Of a stretch of 64,000 nucleotides of DNA, positions 43,863-52,984 are shown one piece after another. Below the pieces are notes generated by a model. The model was not told the DNA's origin, searched no databases, and saw only the letters and a program-made list of their open reading frames with translations. The position numbers were made by a program, and so were the translations under genes. The DNA comes from Massilia sp. HP4 (GTDB taxonomy: Bacteria > Pseudomonadota > Gammaproteobacteria > Burkholderiales > Burkholderiaceae_D), in NCBI RefSeq assembly GCF_005222695.1, contig NZ_STGG01000011.1:62001-126000 (forward strand). The letters are read 5' to 3'. How positions within the stretch are numbered: the first letter of the stretch is position 1; each line of letters begins with the position of its first letter.

Positions 43863-45083
43863 TTATTGCAGAGCTCCCGTAGCAGCCTGTGCCGAGAGCG
43901 TACCGAGCTGCGTGTAGAGGGGAAGCACCACGCTGCGGTCGTCTGGATAGACCCGGTTCGACAGGAAGACATAGAAACTTTGTGAACTCGGATCGGCCCA
44001 CAGGATGCATCCGGTGAATCCCGTGTGACCATAGCTGCCGACCGAATACAGATTGCCGCGCGGCCGCTTGGCATACGGCGAATCGATGTCCATGCCCATT
44101 CCCCGCAGCGCGGCGATGCCTGGCGGCGACTGCGTCGTCGTCAGCAGGCGCACGCTTTCCGGCGTGAGTATGCGCGCCCCGTCGAGTTCTCCATTGCCCA
44201 TCAACATGCGCGCGAAGCGGGCGACGTCGCCCACGGTCGAGAACACGCCGGCCGAGCCGGCCCCGCCACCCATGCGGCGTACGGTCGGATCGTGCACCAC
44301 GCCCTGCAGCGCCGCGCCCGGCGCCAGGTCGCCATGGGCGGTAGGCAATTGCGCCGCTTCGGTGGCGCCGCGCTGGGTCGGTGCGATTACCGTCGCCGGC
44401 ATGCGCTCCAGCGGACGGTAGCCGGTAGTGCGCATGCCCAGCGGCGCAAAGATGCGCTGCTGGGCGAAGCGGTCGAGCGGCATGCCGGCCGTGCGCTCGA
44501 CCAGCAGGCCGAGCAGGATGTAGTTGATGTCCGAGTAGCGGAAGAAACTGCCCGGCGGATGGGTTACCGCCTGCGCGCAGGCCAGCGCCAGCGCAGCGGC
44601 CTGGCCCTGCCACGCCGGCTTGGCCGGCAGGCCGGACGCAAGCCCCGAGGTATGGGTAAGCAACTGGCGCACCGTGATCGCCTCCTTGCCGCCGCCGCTG
44701 CATTGCTCGAAGTAGCGCGTGATCGGCGCCTCGAGGTCGATGCTGCCCTCCTCGGCCAGCATCAACACCGCGGGCGCCGTGACCAGCACCTTGCTCAGCG
44801 AGGCCACGTCGAAGACGGTGTCTTGCGTGACGGCGTCCGCGCCTTCTTCATAGCTGAGCTTGCCGTAGCCGCGCTGGTAGCGGGCGGCGCCGCGTTCCAG
44901 GTGGTACACCGCGCCCGGCAGCTTGCGGGCGGCGATGGCGCCCTCGATGGCGTGGTCGATTACCGCTACGCGGGCGGGATCGAATTGGGTGTCGGCTGTC
45001 ATGGTGGCGGGCGTCGGTTGGTGAACGCAGCTGGCGAGCAGCATGGCAGCGGGAAGCATACGAAAAGAATATCTCAGCATCAT
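43863..45083 (-). CDS. serine hydrolase lipoprotein, beta-lactamase/esterase fold
   Basis: 406 residues. Lipobox: MLLASC, with Cys19 as the lipidation site. Serine motif Ser95-Leu-Ser-Lys98 (SxxK) in FDVASLSKVL, tyrosine motif Tyr183-Ser-Asp (in place of YxN) in FRYSDINY, and third motif HTGFTG in the C-terminal third. This is the class C beta-lactamase-like/EstB group, with members that are esterases, D-aminopeptidases or penicillin-binding proteins; substrate unknown. It is anchored in the periplasm. No strong ribosome site is visible. It is divergent from the monooxygenase gene. Confidence 0.9.
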   Translation of the reverse strand: MMLRYSFRMLPAAMLLASCVHQPTPATMTADTQFDPARVAVIDHAIEGAIAARKLPGAVYHLERGAARYQRGYGKLSYEEGADAVTQDTVFDVASLSKVLVTAPAVLMLAEEGSIDLEAPITRYFEQCSGGGKEAITVRQLLTHTSGLASGLPAKPAWQGQAAALALACAQAVTHPPGSFFRYSDINYILLGLLVERTAGMPLDRFAQQRIFAPLGMRTTGYRPLERMPATVIAPTQRGATEAAQLPTAHGDLAPGAALQGVVHDPTVRRMGGGAGSAGVFSTVGDVARFARMLMGNGELDGARILTPESVRLLTTTQSPPGIAALRGMGMDIDSPYAKRPRGNLYSVGSYGHTGFTGCILWADPSSQSFYVFLSNRVYPDDRSVVLPLYTQLGTLSAQAATGALQ

Positions 45084-45178
45084 GAAGAAATAGTACTACT
45101 ACAGCAGGCACGGCGAGCGGACACGGCGTTTTTGGGTGGCCGCGCACGCGATTTTTTCCATCGGCGTATCATGGATCC

Positions 45179-46165
45179 ATGATTCCTTTCTCGATACTCG
45201 ACCTCTCGCCGATCGCTGAAGGCAGCGATGCGGCCACCTCGTTCCAACGTTCGCTCGACCTCGCACAGCATGGCGAACGCTGGGGTTACAACCGCTTCTG
45301 GCTGGCCGAACACCACGGCATGCCGGGCATCGCCAGCGCCGCCACTGCGGTGCTGATCGGCCACGTGGCGGCCGGCACCTCGCGCATCCGCGTGGGCGCC
45401 GGCGGCATCATGCTGCCGAACCATTCGCCGCTGGTGATCGCCGAACAATTCGGCACGCTCGAGGCGCTGCATCCGGGCCGCATCGACCTGGGCCTGGGCC
45501 GCGCGCCCGGTTCCGACCACACTACCGCGCGCGCCCTGCGCCGCAACCTGTCGTCGGATGCCGACGAATTCCCGCAAGACGTGGTGGAGCTGATGGATTA
45601 TTTCGCCGGCTCGACCCGCCGCCCGGTGCAGGCCGTGCCCGGCGCCGGCCTGGACGTGCCGGTCTGGATCCTCGGCTCCAGCCTGTTCGGCGCCCAGCTG
45701 GCGGCCCACCTCGGCCTGCCGTATGCATTCGCTTCGCACTTCGCGCCGCAGATGATGATGCAGGCGATCGATATGTACCGCAGCAATTTCCGCCCGTCGG
45801 AACAGCTCGACAAGCCATACATCATGCTGGGCTTTAATGTGTTCGCCGCCGAGACAGACCAGGAAGCGCATTTCCTGGCGACCTCGATGCAGCAGGCTTT
45901 CGTCAACCTGCGCACCGGACGCCCGAGCAAGCTCAAGCCGCCGGTGAGCGGCTACCTGGAAGCACTCGACCTGCCCGAACGCATGATGCTCGACAGCGTG
46001 CTGTCGTGCTCGGCGATCGGCTCGCGCGTAACGGTGGCGCACCAGCTGCGTGCGTTCATCGAGAAGACCAAGCCGGATGAGTTGATGATCACGTCGCAGA
46101 TTTATGACCACGCGGCGCGGCTGCGGGCGTACGAGATCACGGCGGAGATCCAGCGCGCCGCTTGA
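45179..46165 (+). CDS. luciferase-like (LLM class) flavin-dependent monooxygenase
   Basis: 328 residues. It starts [20 protein letters not shown] and has [20 protein letters not shown] and [20 protein letters not shown], the signatures of the bacterial luciferase-like family close to E. coli Yhb[17 protein letters not shown] follows. It uses reduced FMN, probably supplied by a separate reductase; the substrate is unknown. It is cytoplasmic. A strong bidirectional terminator follows after 24 bases. Confidence 0.9.
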   Translation: MIPFSILDLSPIAEGSDAATSFQRSLDLAQHGERWGYNRFWLAEHHGMPGIASAATAVLIGHVAAGTSRIRVGAGGIMLPNHSPLVIAEQFGTLEALHPGRIDLGLGRAPGSDHTTARALRRNLSSDADEFPQDVVELMDYFAGSTRRPVQAVPGAGLDVPVWILGSSLFGAQLAAHLGLPYAFASHFAPQMMMQAIDMYRSNFRPSEQLDKPYIMLGFNVFAAETDQEAHFLATSMQQAFVNLRTGRPSKLKPPVSGYLEALDLPERMMLDSVLSCSAIGSRVTVAHQLRAFIEKTKPDELMITSQIYDHAARLRAYEITAEIQRAA

Positions 46166-46189
46166 CCGCTCCTGAACGACACGTAAAAA

Positions 46190-46223
46190 AACCGCCCGTC
46201 CGGCGCATGCCGTACGGGCGGTT
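46190..46223 (+). terminator. bidirectional rho-independent terminator
   Basis: AACCGCCCGT (46190-46199) and ACGGGCGGTT (46214-46223) with a 14-base loop. It is followed by CCTTTTA on the plus strand and by six T on the minus strand. It ends the monooxygenase gene and the convergent M16 peptidase gene. Confidence 0.85.
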
Positions 46224-46240
46224 CCTTTTACTGCATGTCG

Positions 46241-49018
46241 TTACGGCAGCGGCTTGCCGTCCACATCGATCTTGCGCACCTCGCCCAGGTTCAGGGCGCG
46301 GATGTCCTTCTCGACCTTGGCCATGTCGCCGACCACCACCCACACCAGGCGATCCGCGATGAAGCTGCGCGATGCCAGGGCGTTGGCCTGTTGCGGCGTG
46401 AGCGCCAGCGCCTTCTCGGTGTAGGTGTTGTAGTAGTCCTCGGGCAAGCCGTACTGCAGGATCGTGGAATAGGCCCCCGCCAACTGCCCCGCGGTCTCGA
46501 AGCTGCCCGGCAGGCGCAGGGTTTTATTGTCCTGCGCGAACTTGAGCTCGTCGTTCGCGATCGGCTTGGCGCCGGCAATGTTGCGGTACTCGCCAACCAG
46601 TTCCTTCAGCGCGTCGCCGGTCTTGTCGGTCTGTACCGGCGAGATACTCATGAACTGGCGCTGGCCGATCGCCGGCGACACCATGCTGCGCACGCCGTAC
46701 GACCAGTGCTTGTCCTCGCGCAGGTTCATATTGATGCGCGAGCTAAAAGTGCCGCCGAACACGTCGTTGACCAGTTCCAGCGGCAGCGCCTCGGGGCTGT
46801 TGCGCGGCGGCGCCAGCTGGCCGCCCAGGATCACGCTCTGCAGCGCGCCGGGACGGTCGACCAGGTAGACCACTGGCGCCGCGCGCGGCGCCACCTCGGC
46901 GATCGCCTTGTTCGGCACTTCTCCCGCTTTCCACGACGCGAACGCTTTCTCGAGCATCGGCTTGATCTCGGCCAGCGTGGTGTCGCCCACCACCAGCAGG
47001 GTGGCGTTGTTCGGCTTGAACCAGGTCGCGTGGTAGTTCGCCAGGTCGGTGCGGGTCATGCGCTTGACGGCGTCCTCGGTACCGGTGCCGGTGCCGGGCT
47101 TGGCGTACACATGGTTGGCGCCGTACAGCAGCGCCGGCGCCACGCGCATCGCGATCGATTGTGGATCGGACTTCTCGCGCGCGATCGCGGCCAGGCGGTC
47201 TTGCTGCAGGCGCGTGAACTCGTTCTGCGGGAAGGACGGGTTCAGCACCAGGTCCGAATACAGGTTCAGCGCCTGCGGCAAGGTGGCCTTGAGCGCATTC
47301 ATGCCCACGAAGGCGCCATCCAGGTTGGTGCTGGCGCCGAAGGTAGCGCCCAGGCTTTCCAGCTCTTCGCCGATCTGCAGCGACTTGCGGGTGCGCGTGC
47401 CTTCTTCGAGCATGCGCAGCGCCAGGCTGGCGACACCCGGCATGTCGGCGCTGTCCGAGGCGTAGCCGCTGTCGACCAGCAGTTGCAGGTTGACCACCGG
47501 CGCCTCATGGCGCTCGGCCAGCACGACCTTCAGGCCGTTCGACAAGGTGGTGCGCTGCATCGACGGCAGCTTGAGCGACATCGCCTTGCCCGCTTCCGGG
47601 GTCTTGCTGCGGTCCAGGCCGGTCTCGGTGGCGGCCAGGCCGGTCGGGAACGGATCGATCTGCAGCACGAAGTCGCCGTCGCCGAGCCAGTCGTTCATCG
47701 CTTTCTTTACCGTGGCCGGGGTCGCATCCTTGATGCGCTGCAGGTAGACCTTGTAGCAGTCCGGGTTGCCGGTATAGGTCTCGCACGAGGCCAGCAGGTC
47801 GCTCTTGCCGCCGAAGCCGCCGACGCGCTCGATCATGCGCGTGTACTGGGCCAGGATCGCGGTCTTGGCCAGGCGCAGTTCGGCGTCCGTCGGGCCGCTC
47901 TTCATCAGCGCGCGCAACTCGTCGTCGGCGACCTTTTCCATATTGGCGACGTCGCCGCCCGGACGTGCGGTCAGGGTCATGCTGAACTGGCCGCCGATCT
48001 CGGACGAGCTGTCGCTCGCGGTGGCGCTGGTGGCCAGCTGGTCCTGGTACACCAGACGCTTGTACAGGCGCGAGGTCTTGCCGCCGCCCAGCACGCGCGC
48101 GCCCAGGTCGAGCAGCGCTTCCTCTGGCGTGTGTGCGCCCGGCACGTTCCAGGTGCGGTAGACGCGCGATTGCGGCACGCGGTCCTGCGCCACCGTGCGA
48201 TGGGTGCCGGTGCGCTTGGCGATCCAGGCGTCATGCTTGGCCAGCGGCGGGCCTGGAGGAATCGCGCCGTAGTACTGCTCGACTTTCTTGCGCGCTTCTT
48301 CCGGCGAGATGTCGCCAGACAGCACCAGCACCGTATTGTTCGGGCCGTAGTTCTGCTTGAACCAATCCTGCACGTCGGTCATCGAGGCCGCGTCGAGGTC
48401 TTCCATCTTGCCGATCACGGTCCAGGAATACGGGTGGCCGGCCGGATAGGTATTGGTCGTCAGCAATTCCCAGGCGATGCCGTAGGGCTGGTTCTCGTAC
48501 TGGCGCTTTTCGTTCTGCACCACGCCGCGCTGGATGTCGAGTTTCTTCTTGTCGACCGTGCCCAGCAGGTGGCCCATGCGGTCGCTCTCGGCGAACAGCG
48601 CATAGTCGAGCATCGAGGTCGGCACGTTCTGGAAGTAATTGGTGCGATCCTGGTTCGTAGTGCCGTTCAGGTCGGTCGCGCCGATGCGCTCCATCGCATT
48701 CAGGTAGGTGTGGTTGAAGTTGTCGCTGCCGCTGAACATCAGGTGTTCGAACAGGTGGGCAAAGCCGGTCTTGCCCACTTTCTCGTTCTTCGAACCCACG
48801 TGGTACCAGGTATTGATCGCCACCACCGGCGTCTTGCGGTCTTCATGGACCAGCACCGTCAGCCCGTTCTTGAGCGTGAACTTGGTGTACTTGATGTTTG
48901 GGATCGGGATGTCCGGCACGGCGGCCGGCTTGGCCGGTGCGGCGTGGAGGGAAGATACGCTGGTTGCGAGCGCGAGCGCTGCCGCCAACTGGATGCTGCG
49001 ACGAACGGAAACTGCCAT
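46241..49018 (-). CDS. M16 family zinc peptidase, two-domain, periplasmic
   Basis: 925 residues from ATG 49018, with AGGAGG upstream. The signal peptide ends near SLHAAP. The inverted zinc motif is His88-Leu-Phe-Glu91-His92 (HxxEH) in the first half, with the distal Glu expected some 75 residues later (in RGVVQNEKRQ). The C-terminal half is the inactive M16 partner (VVNLQLLVDSGYASD). This fits the pitrilysin/insulinase-type long form, which degrades peptides in the periplasm. It is downstream of the PQQ-type dehydrogenase gene in the same orientation, after a stem-loop. Confidence 0.92.
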   Translation of the reverse strand: MAVSVRRSIQLAAALALATSVSSLHAAPAKPAAVPDIPIPNIKYTKFTLKNGLTVLVHEDRKTPVVAINTWYHVGSKNEKVGKTGFAHLFEHLMFSGSDNFNHTYLNAMERIGATDLNGTTNQDRTNYFQNVPTSMLDYALFAESDRMGHLLGTVDKKKLDIQRGVVQNEKRQYENQPYGIAWELLTTNTYPAGHPYSWTVIGKMEDLDAASMTDVQDWFKQNYGPNNTVLVLSGDISPEEARKKVEQYYGAIPPGPPLAKHDAWIAKRTGTHRTVAQDRVPQSRVYRTWNVPGAHTPEEALLDLGARVLGGGKTSRLYKRLVYQDQLATSATASDSSSEIGGQFSMTLTARPGGDVANMEKVADDELRALMKSGPTDAELRLAKTAILAQYTRMIERVGGFGGKSDLLASCETYTGNPDCYKVYLQRIKDATPATVKKAMNDWLGDGDFVLQIDPFPTGLAATETGLDRSKTPEAGKAMSLKLPSMQRTTLSNGLKVVLAERHEAPVVNLQLLVDSGYASDSADMPGVASLALRMLEEGTRTRKSLQIGEELESLGATFGASTNLDGAFVGMNALKATLPQALNLYSDLVLNPSFPQNEFTRLQQDRLAAIAREKSDPQSIAMRVAPALLYGANHVYAKPGTGTGTEDAVKRMTRTDLANYHATWFKPNNATLLVVGDTTLAEIKPMLEKAFASWKAGEVPNKAIAEVAPRAAPVVYLVDRPGALQSVILGGQLAPPRNSPEALPLELVNDVFGGTFSSRINMNLREDKHWSYGVRSMVSPAIGQRQFMSISPVQTDKTGDALKELVGEYRNIAGAKPIANDELKFAQDNKTLRLPGSFETAGQLAGAYSTILQYGLPEDYYNTYTEKALALTPQQANALASRSFIADRLVWVVVGDMAKVEKDIRALNLGEVRKIDVDGKPLP

Positions 49019-49060
49019 GCTGCTCCTCCTGAAAGAGTCGGGGAAGGACGGAATGAAACT

Positions 49061-49090
49061 GCAAGGCGCGCCCCGAGGGACGCGCCTTGC
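49061..49090 (-). other. stem-loop upstream of the M16 gene
   Basis: GCAAGGCGCG (49061-49070) pairs with CGCGCCTTGC (49081-49090), with partial further pairing in the loop. It lies 103 bases past the dehydrogenase stop and 42 bases before the M16 start, with no T-run. It may be an intercistronic stem or a leader structure. Confidence 0.5.
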
Positions 49091-49192
49091 CAAACATTCA
49101 TTCTAGGCAGGTTTCACGTTGTCAACAAACAAAAACATGCGTGCATACGCCGGGCTGGCGCTACTTCATGCGCCGCGCATCGCCCGGGGACC

Positions 49193-50368
49193 TCATTTTG
49201 GAACAATACGCAGCAGGCTGCCCTTGGCTTCGTCGGTCAATACATACAGCTGGCCGTCCGGGCCCTGGCGCACGTCACGCACCCGCTTGCCGACCGGCAG
49301 CAGTTCCTGGGCCGTTACCTTGCCCTGGGCGTCGAGCTGCACGCGACGCACATCCTGGCCGGCCAGGCTGCCGCTGAACAGGCTGCCCTGCCATTGCGGG
49401 AAAGCCTTGCCCGTATAGAAGGCCAGCCCCGATGGCGCCGGCGACGGCGTCCATACGACGATTGGTTGCTCCGTGCCCGGCACCACCTTCATGCCGATCG
49501 GTTCGCGCGTGCTGTAGTCCAGCGTATAGCTTTGCAGCGGCCAGCCATAGTTCTTGCCCGCCTCGACCACGTTGATCTCGTCGCCGCCGCGCGAGCCGTG
49601 CTCGTTGGCGTACACGCGGCCGCTCTTCGGATCGCGCGCCAGGCCCTGCACATTGCGGTGGCCGTAGCTATGGATTTCCGGGCGCGCATTGGCCTGCCCG
49701 GCGAAGGCGCCCTTGCCGACCGGCTGGCCGGCATCGGTCAGGTGCAGGATCTTGCCGGTGTGCGAAGCCAGGCTCTGGGCATGGTCGCGCGCCAGCATAT
49801 TGCCGATGCGCTGGGGCGTGTTGCCGCCATCGCCGATGCTCATCAGGAGCGTGTTATCGGGCAAGAACAGCAGGCGCGAGCCGAAGTGCTGGCCGCCGCT
49901 CTTGGCCAGGTTGACCGCGAAGAGTTGCTTGATGCCGGTCACGCGCTTGCCGTCGAATACGCCCTGCACCAGCACGGTCCGGTTTGCTTCATCGGTGCCG
50001 CTCGACATCGTCAGGTAGATGCGCGGATTGGTTTTATCGGCGGGGTGGACCGCGATGTCGAGCAGGCCGCCTTGGCCGCTGGCATACAGGTTCGGCAAGC
50101 CGTCGAGAGGAATTTGCTGGAAGCTCTTGCCGTTTAACACATGCAGGGTGCCCTGCTTGCCGGTGACGAGCATGCGGCCATCCGGCAGCCAGGCCATGCC
50201 CCAGGGTTGCGGCGCGCCGGTGGCGACCGTTTCAAGTTTCCAGCCCTTAGCGAGCGGCGGCTTGTCGACCGGCGTCACTTCCTGGGCCAGCGCCGTTGCA
50301 CCGACCGTTGCCAAAGTGGCGGCAAGAACCAGTTTTTTGCTCAAGAACTTCCTGACAATACTCGGCAT
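49193..50368 (-). CDS. PQQ-type sugar dehydrogenase, periplasmic
   Basis: 391 residues from ATG 50368 (AGAGGAAG upstream). Signal peptide ends at TALAQEV. The fold is the six-bladed beta-propeller of soluble aldose sugar dehydrogenases: WGMAWLPDGRMLVTGKQGTL, QHFGSRLLFLPDNTLLMSIGDG, GHRNVQGLARDPKSGRVYANEHG, and RVRDVRQGPDGQLYVLTDE at the end. The His residues near 165 (QHFGS) and 230 (GHRN) are in the places used by the catalytic base and PQQ-binding residues. The substrate is unknown. No PQQ synthesis genes are in the window. It is upstream of the M16 peptidase gene. Confidence 0.9.
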   Translation of the reverse strand: MPSIVRKFLSKKLVLAATLATVGATALAQEVTPVDKPPLAKGWKLETVATGAPQPWGMAWLPDGRMLVTGKQGTLHVLNGKSFQQIPLDGLPNLYASGQGGLLDIAVHPADKTNPRIYLTMSSGTDEANRTVLVQGVFDGKRVTGIKQLFAVNLAKSGGQHFGSRLLFLPDNTLLMSIGDGGNTPQRIGNMLARDHAQSLASHTGKILHLTDAGQPVGKGAFAGQANARPEIHSYGHRNVQGLARDPKSGRVYANEHGSRGGDEINVVEAGKNYGWPLQSYTLDYSTREPIGMKVVPGTEQPIVVWTPSPAPSGLAFYTGKAFPQWQGSLFSGSLAGQDVRRVQLDAQGKVTAQELLPVGKRVRDVRQGPDGQLYVLTDEAKGSLLRIVPK

Positions 50369-50503
50369 AACTTCCTCTCTCAAAAAACATTGAACACTTG
50401 ACATCGTAGCTGATTCGCCGCATTTTCCGTCATTTTATCTGCACGATCGCAGCAATCGGCGTATCATTGACGGTTCAGTGAACCAGCGTAAGGACCTCCT
50501 TCA

Positions 50504-51058
50504 ATGATTCAGCGACGCTCCTTCCTCAAGAGCTCCCTCCTCCTCGCATCTTCCTCCCTCGCCCTTCCAACCCTTGCCAAGAATACATCACCTGACAGCA
50601 GCATCCTGTCCGGCGAATGCTGCCTGCGTTTCTACAATACGCACACTGGCGAGAAACTGAAGAGCACGTTCTGGGCCGAAGGCGAGTTCGTCCCTGATGC
50701 CCTGAAAGACATCAATAAAGTGCTGCGCGACCACCGCAGCAACAAGATCGCGGAAATCGACCCTGAACTGCTGCTGCTGCTCGGCCAGCTCAATGGCAAG
50801 CTCGACAACAGCAAGGAATTGCACATCATCTCGGGCTACCGCGCACCTGAATCGAACGCCTTGCTGCGCAGCCGCGGCAGCGGCGGCGTCGCCAAGCGCA
50901 GCCTGCACATGGATGGCAAGGCAATCGACATCCGCCTGCCGGGCACCGACCTGCGCAACCTGCAGAAAGCGGCAATGTCGCTCAAGGGCGGCGGCGTCGG
51001 CTATTACGCCAGCTCGCAGTTCGTCCATATGGATACCGGCCGCGTACGGTATTGGTAA
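50504..51058 (+). CDS. DUF882/M15-type peptidase-like protein, exported
   Basis: 184 residues. The start MIQRRSFLKSSLLLASSS is a twin-arginine-type signal (RRSFLK). The family segments are visible: ISGYRAPESNALLR, SLHMDGKAIDIRLPG with the zinc-binding His and Asp, and FVHMDTGRVRYW at the end with the second His. These match the DUF882/YcbK group (MepK), murein endopeptidases related to M15 D,D-peptidases. It probably acts on peptidoglycan cross-links in the periplasm. The gene is followed after four bases by the next gene, an unknown exported protein. Confidence 0.9.
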   Translation: MIQRRSFLKSSLLLASSSLALPTLAKNTSPDSSILSGECCLRFYNTHTGEKLKSTFWAEGEFVPDALKDINKVLRDHRSNKIAEIDPELLLLLGQLNGKLDNSKELHIISGYRAPESNALLRSRGSGGVAKRSLHMDGKAIDIRLPGTDLRNLQKAAMSLKGGGVGYYASSQFVHMDTGRVRYW

Positions 51059-51062
51059 GAGC

Positions 51063-51884
51063 ATGACGCGGAATCTGCTCCGCGTTATTGCTTCGCTCGC
51101 CATGGGCTCCTCGCTCATGGCCGCATCGCTGTGCCTGCAGGCCCACGCTGCCGGCCAGAGCACCGTCACCGTCAAGTCCACCCGCGACCCGGTCGACAAG
51201 TCCTACCGCAAAATGATCAAGGGCATGGAGCGCTTCGACCGCGAACGCGCCTTCGCCCCGAATGCCACCCTGCGCTTCCAGCTGCTGCCGCGCCTGCCGT
51301 CAGTGGATATGCGCGGCATCACCCTGCGTATCGCGGGCGACACCGTGTCGGTGCCGGTCGAGATCGACGCCAATAATTATTTCGTCTTGCCACGCAACGC
51401 CCAGGCCCTCCAACAAGACGCCGCCGTGCTTGCCAGCCGCAAGACTGCCAGCATGACTTGGCGCGCGCGCATCGAAACTCCTGGTTTGCCGCCCGGCACG
51501 CGCCGCCTGGGCGACCTGCGCCTGGAATGCCGGGTCGGCAAGGAAGCCGGCCTGGTCTCGAACAGCTCGCCGCTCTTCGGCTGGATCTCGGACGCGCTGA
51601 ATACACCCGAGGGCGTGTGCACCAGTCCGGATGGCAACTACCTGTTCTTCGCCGAACGGCCGATCTTCGCGGTCACCCTGCGCGCGGGCGAGCGGGTCGA
51701 AACCCTGCCCTTCAATATGCTGTATGCCGGCGGCGAACAGACGCCCGACATGCTGCCATTCTGCGATTGCCAGGTGCTGCTCGACCGCACCTATTACGTG
51801 CCGCTGTGGGATGCGAGCTGGCCCGACGATACGCTGGTCGAGTTCGAGTACATGGTCGACGCACCGAACGAGGCAGCGCCATGA
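51063..51884 (+). CDS. exported protein of unknown function
   Basis: 273 residues. A signal peptide ends near LQAHAAG (residue 30). The segment KSYRKMIKGMERFDRERAFAP is well-ordered, followed by a beta-rich region (VSVPVEIDANNYFVLP). There are four Cys (LECRVG, VCTSP, FCDCQ), which could form two disulfides. I do not recognise a named family. It starts four bases after the DUF882 gene and overlaps the next gene by ATGA (51881-51884), so the three are coupled; a role in wall or envelope maintenance is inferred only from that context. Confidence 0.8.
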   Translation: MTRNLLRVIASLAMGSSLMAASLCLQAHAAGQSTVTVKSTRDPVDKSYRKMIKGMERFDRERAFAPNATLRFQLLPRLPSVDMRGITLRIAGDTVSVPVEIDANNYFVLPRNAQALQQDAAVLASRKTASMTWRARIETPGLPPGTRRLGDLRLECRVGKEAGLVSNSSPLFGWISDALNTPEGVCTSPDGNYLFFAERPIFAVTLRAGERVETLPFNMLYAGGEQTPDMLPFCDCQVLLDRTYYVPLWDASWPDDTLVEFEYMVDAPNEAAP

Positions 51885-52171
51885 AGCCGTGTCTTGTCTT
51901 GTGCGCGGCGCTGCTGGCGGGTTGCGCGACGCAGCCGGCGCCGCCGGGCGCCGTCATCGCGGCCGAGCGGCTGTCCACGACCGTGGTGGCCGGGCGCACC
52001 ACGAAGGCGGAGTTGCTGGCCGCTTTCGGCCCGACGAAAAACGTGCGCTTCGACAGCGGCTACGAAGCCTGGGTGTATCAGTCGCCGGCCGGCGGCGGAC
52101 AATTCTCGGAATTCGTCGTACTGATCGATCCGTCTGGCGTGGTGAGCAAGACGCGCACGCGGTCCCCGTGA
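51881..52171 (+). CDS. small OmlA/BamE-like lipoprotein
   Basis: 96 residues. Lipobox LLAGC, with Cys15. The mature part has RTTKAELLAAFGPTKNVRFD and GYEAWVYQS, the short two-helix, three-strand pattern of SmpA/OmlA (BamE-like) domains. It is an envelope lipoprotein of unknown partner. It overlaps the end of the preceding gene by four bases and closes the DUF882 operon. Confidence 0.8.
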   Translation: MKPCLVLCAALLAGCATQPAPPGAVIAAERLSTTVVAGRTTKAELLAAFGPTKNVRFDSGYEAWVYQSPAGGGQFSEFVVLIDPSGVVSKTRTRSP

Positions 52172-52283
52172 ACGGTCGCCGAATTCATCTACAGTGTGTC
52201 ACCTAACAAACACGCTGCGCTAACTCTGCGAAGGTATTGGCAGGGCGATCTTCGCCACCTGTACAAACATTCACGGAGGAATC

Positions 52284-52796
52284 ATGACGACCACTGCAGA
52301 CGACAACTTCAACGACTGGCTGCGCGATGCCCACGCGATGGAGAAGCAGGCCGAACAGATGCTGACCGCGCAGGCCGAGCGTCTCGAACACTACCCTGAG
52401 CTGCGCGCGCGCATCGTCCAGCATATCGACGAGACCCGCTGGCAGCATAGCGTGCTCGACGAGATCCTGGCCCGCCGCGGCACCGACAACTCGGTCCTGA
52501 AGGACCTCGGCGGCCGCCTGGCGGCCTTTGGCCAGGCCGTGGGCGGCATGGCGGCCAGCGACGAAGTCGTCAAGGGCGCGATGGCCGGCTATGTGTTCGA
52601 GAACGTCGAGATCTCGAGCTATACCGCACTGATCGCCGCCGCGAAATCGGTGGGCGATACGGCAACCCAGGCCCAGCTCGAGCAGATCCTGGAGCAAGAG
52701 AAAGCGATGGCGGCCTGGCTGCTGGACCACCTGCCGCAAGTGACCCAAGCCTTCCTGGCGCGCTCGGCGACTCCGGGCGTGGAAGCGAAAAAGTAA
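52284..52796 (+). CDS. DUF892 ferritin-like protein (YciF type)
   Basis: 170 residues from ATG 52284, with GGAGGA upstream. A four-helix ferritin-like bundle is indicated by the repeated acidic/His pattern: DWLRDAHAMEKQAEQML, Glu and His in HIDETRWQHSVLDEIL, and YVFENVEISSYTALIAAA, then EQEKAMAAWLLDHL. The Glu and His residues in each helix could bind a di-iron site. Members are induced in stress in enteric bacteria. It is cytoplasmic. It stands alone, with a gap of 112 bases before it and inverted repeats after it. Confidence 0.88.
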   Translation: MTTTADDNFNDWLRDAHAMEKQAEQMLTAQAERLEHYPELRARIVQHIDETRWQHSVLDEILARRGTDNSVLKDLGGRLAAFGQAVGGMAASDEVVKGAMAGYVFENVEISSYTALIAAAKSVGDTATQAQLEQILEQEKAMAAWLLDHLPQVTQAFLARSATPGVEAKK

Positions 52797-52836
52797 GTTT
52801 CGAGCGCTTGTAGCCGCCCATTTATTGGGCAAAAAC

Positions 52837-52877
52837 AATGGTTTGGACCGGTGCGGTTTGCGCTGATCCAAACCATT
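52837..52877 (+). terminator. inverted repeat after DUF892 gene
   Basis: AATGGTTTGGA (52837-52847) and its complement (52867-52877) are perfect eleven-base arms with a 19-base loop. It starts 41 bases after the stop. A T-run does not follow directly, so it could also be regulatory. Confidence 0.45.
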
Positions 52878-52936
52878 CGTCATTTGGTGCATAAAAAAAT
52901 CGACCACGCTGTCGAATCCTGGACCGTTGCTTCGTC

Positions 52937-52967
52937 GTAGTATTAGAGGGTTGTCCTCTGTTACTAC
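52937..52967 (+). promoter_or_regulatory. dyad upstream of SRPBCC gene
   Basis: Arms GTAGTA (52937-52942) and TACTAC (52962-52967) enclose AGAGG/CCTCT with symmetrical two-base interruptions and a five-base centre. It ends 17 bases before the ATG at 52985, next to the ribosome site (CAGGAG). It may be an operator or a leader hairpin. Confidence 0.4.
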
Positions 52968-52984
52968 TTACCCAGGAGTCCAGC

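Noticed and set aside
46235..50137. A 1,300-codon open frame on the plus strand, antisense to the M16 and dehydrogenase genes
   Set aside because: It crosses two real genes and the gap between them, is rich in Arg, Gln, His and Ala, and has no domain. It is a GC-driven shadow.
52816..52830. GCCCA/TGGGC hairpin followed by A-run after the DUF892 gene
   Set aside because: The run is A, not T, on the relevant strand and the stem is only five pairs.
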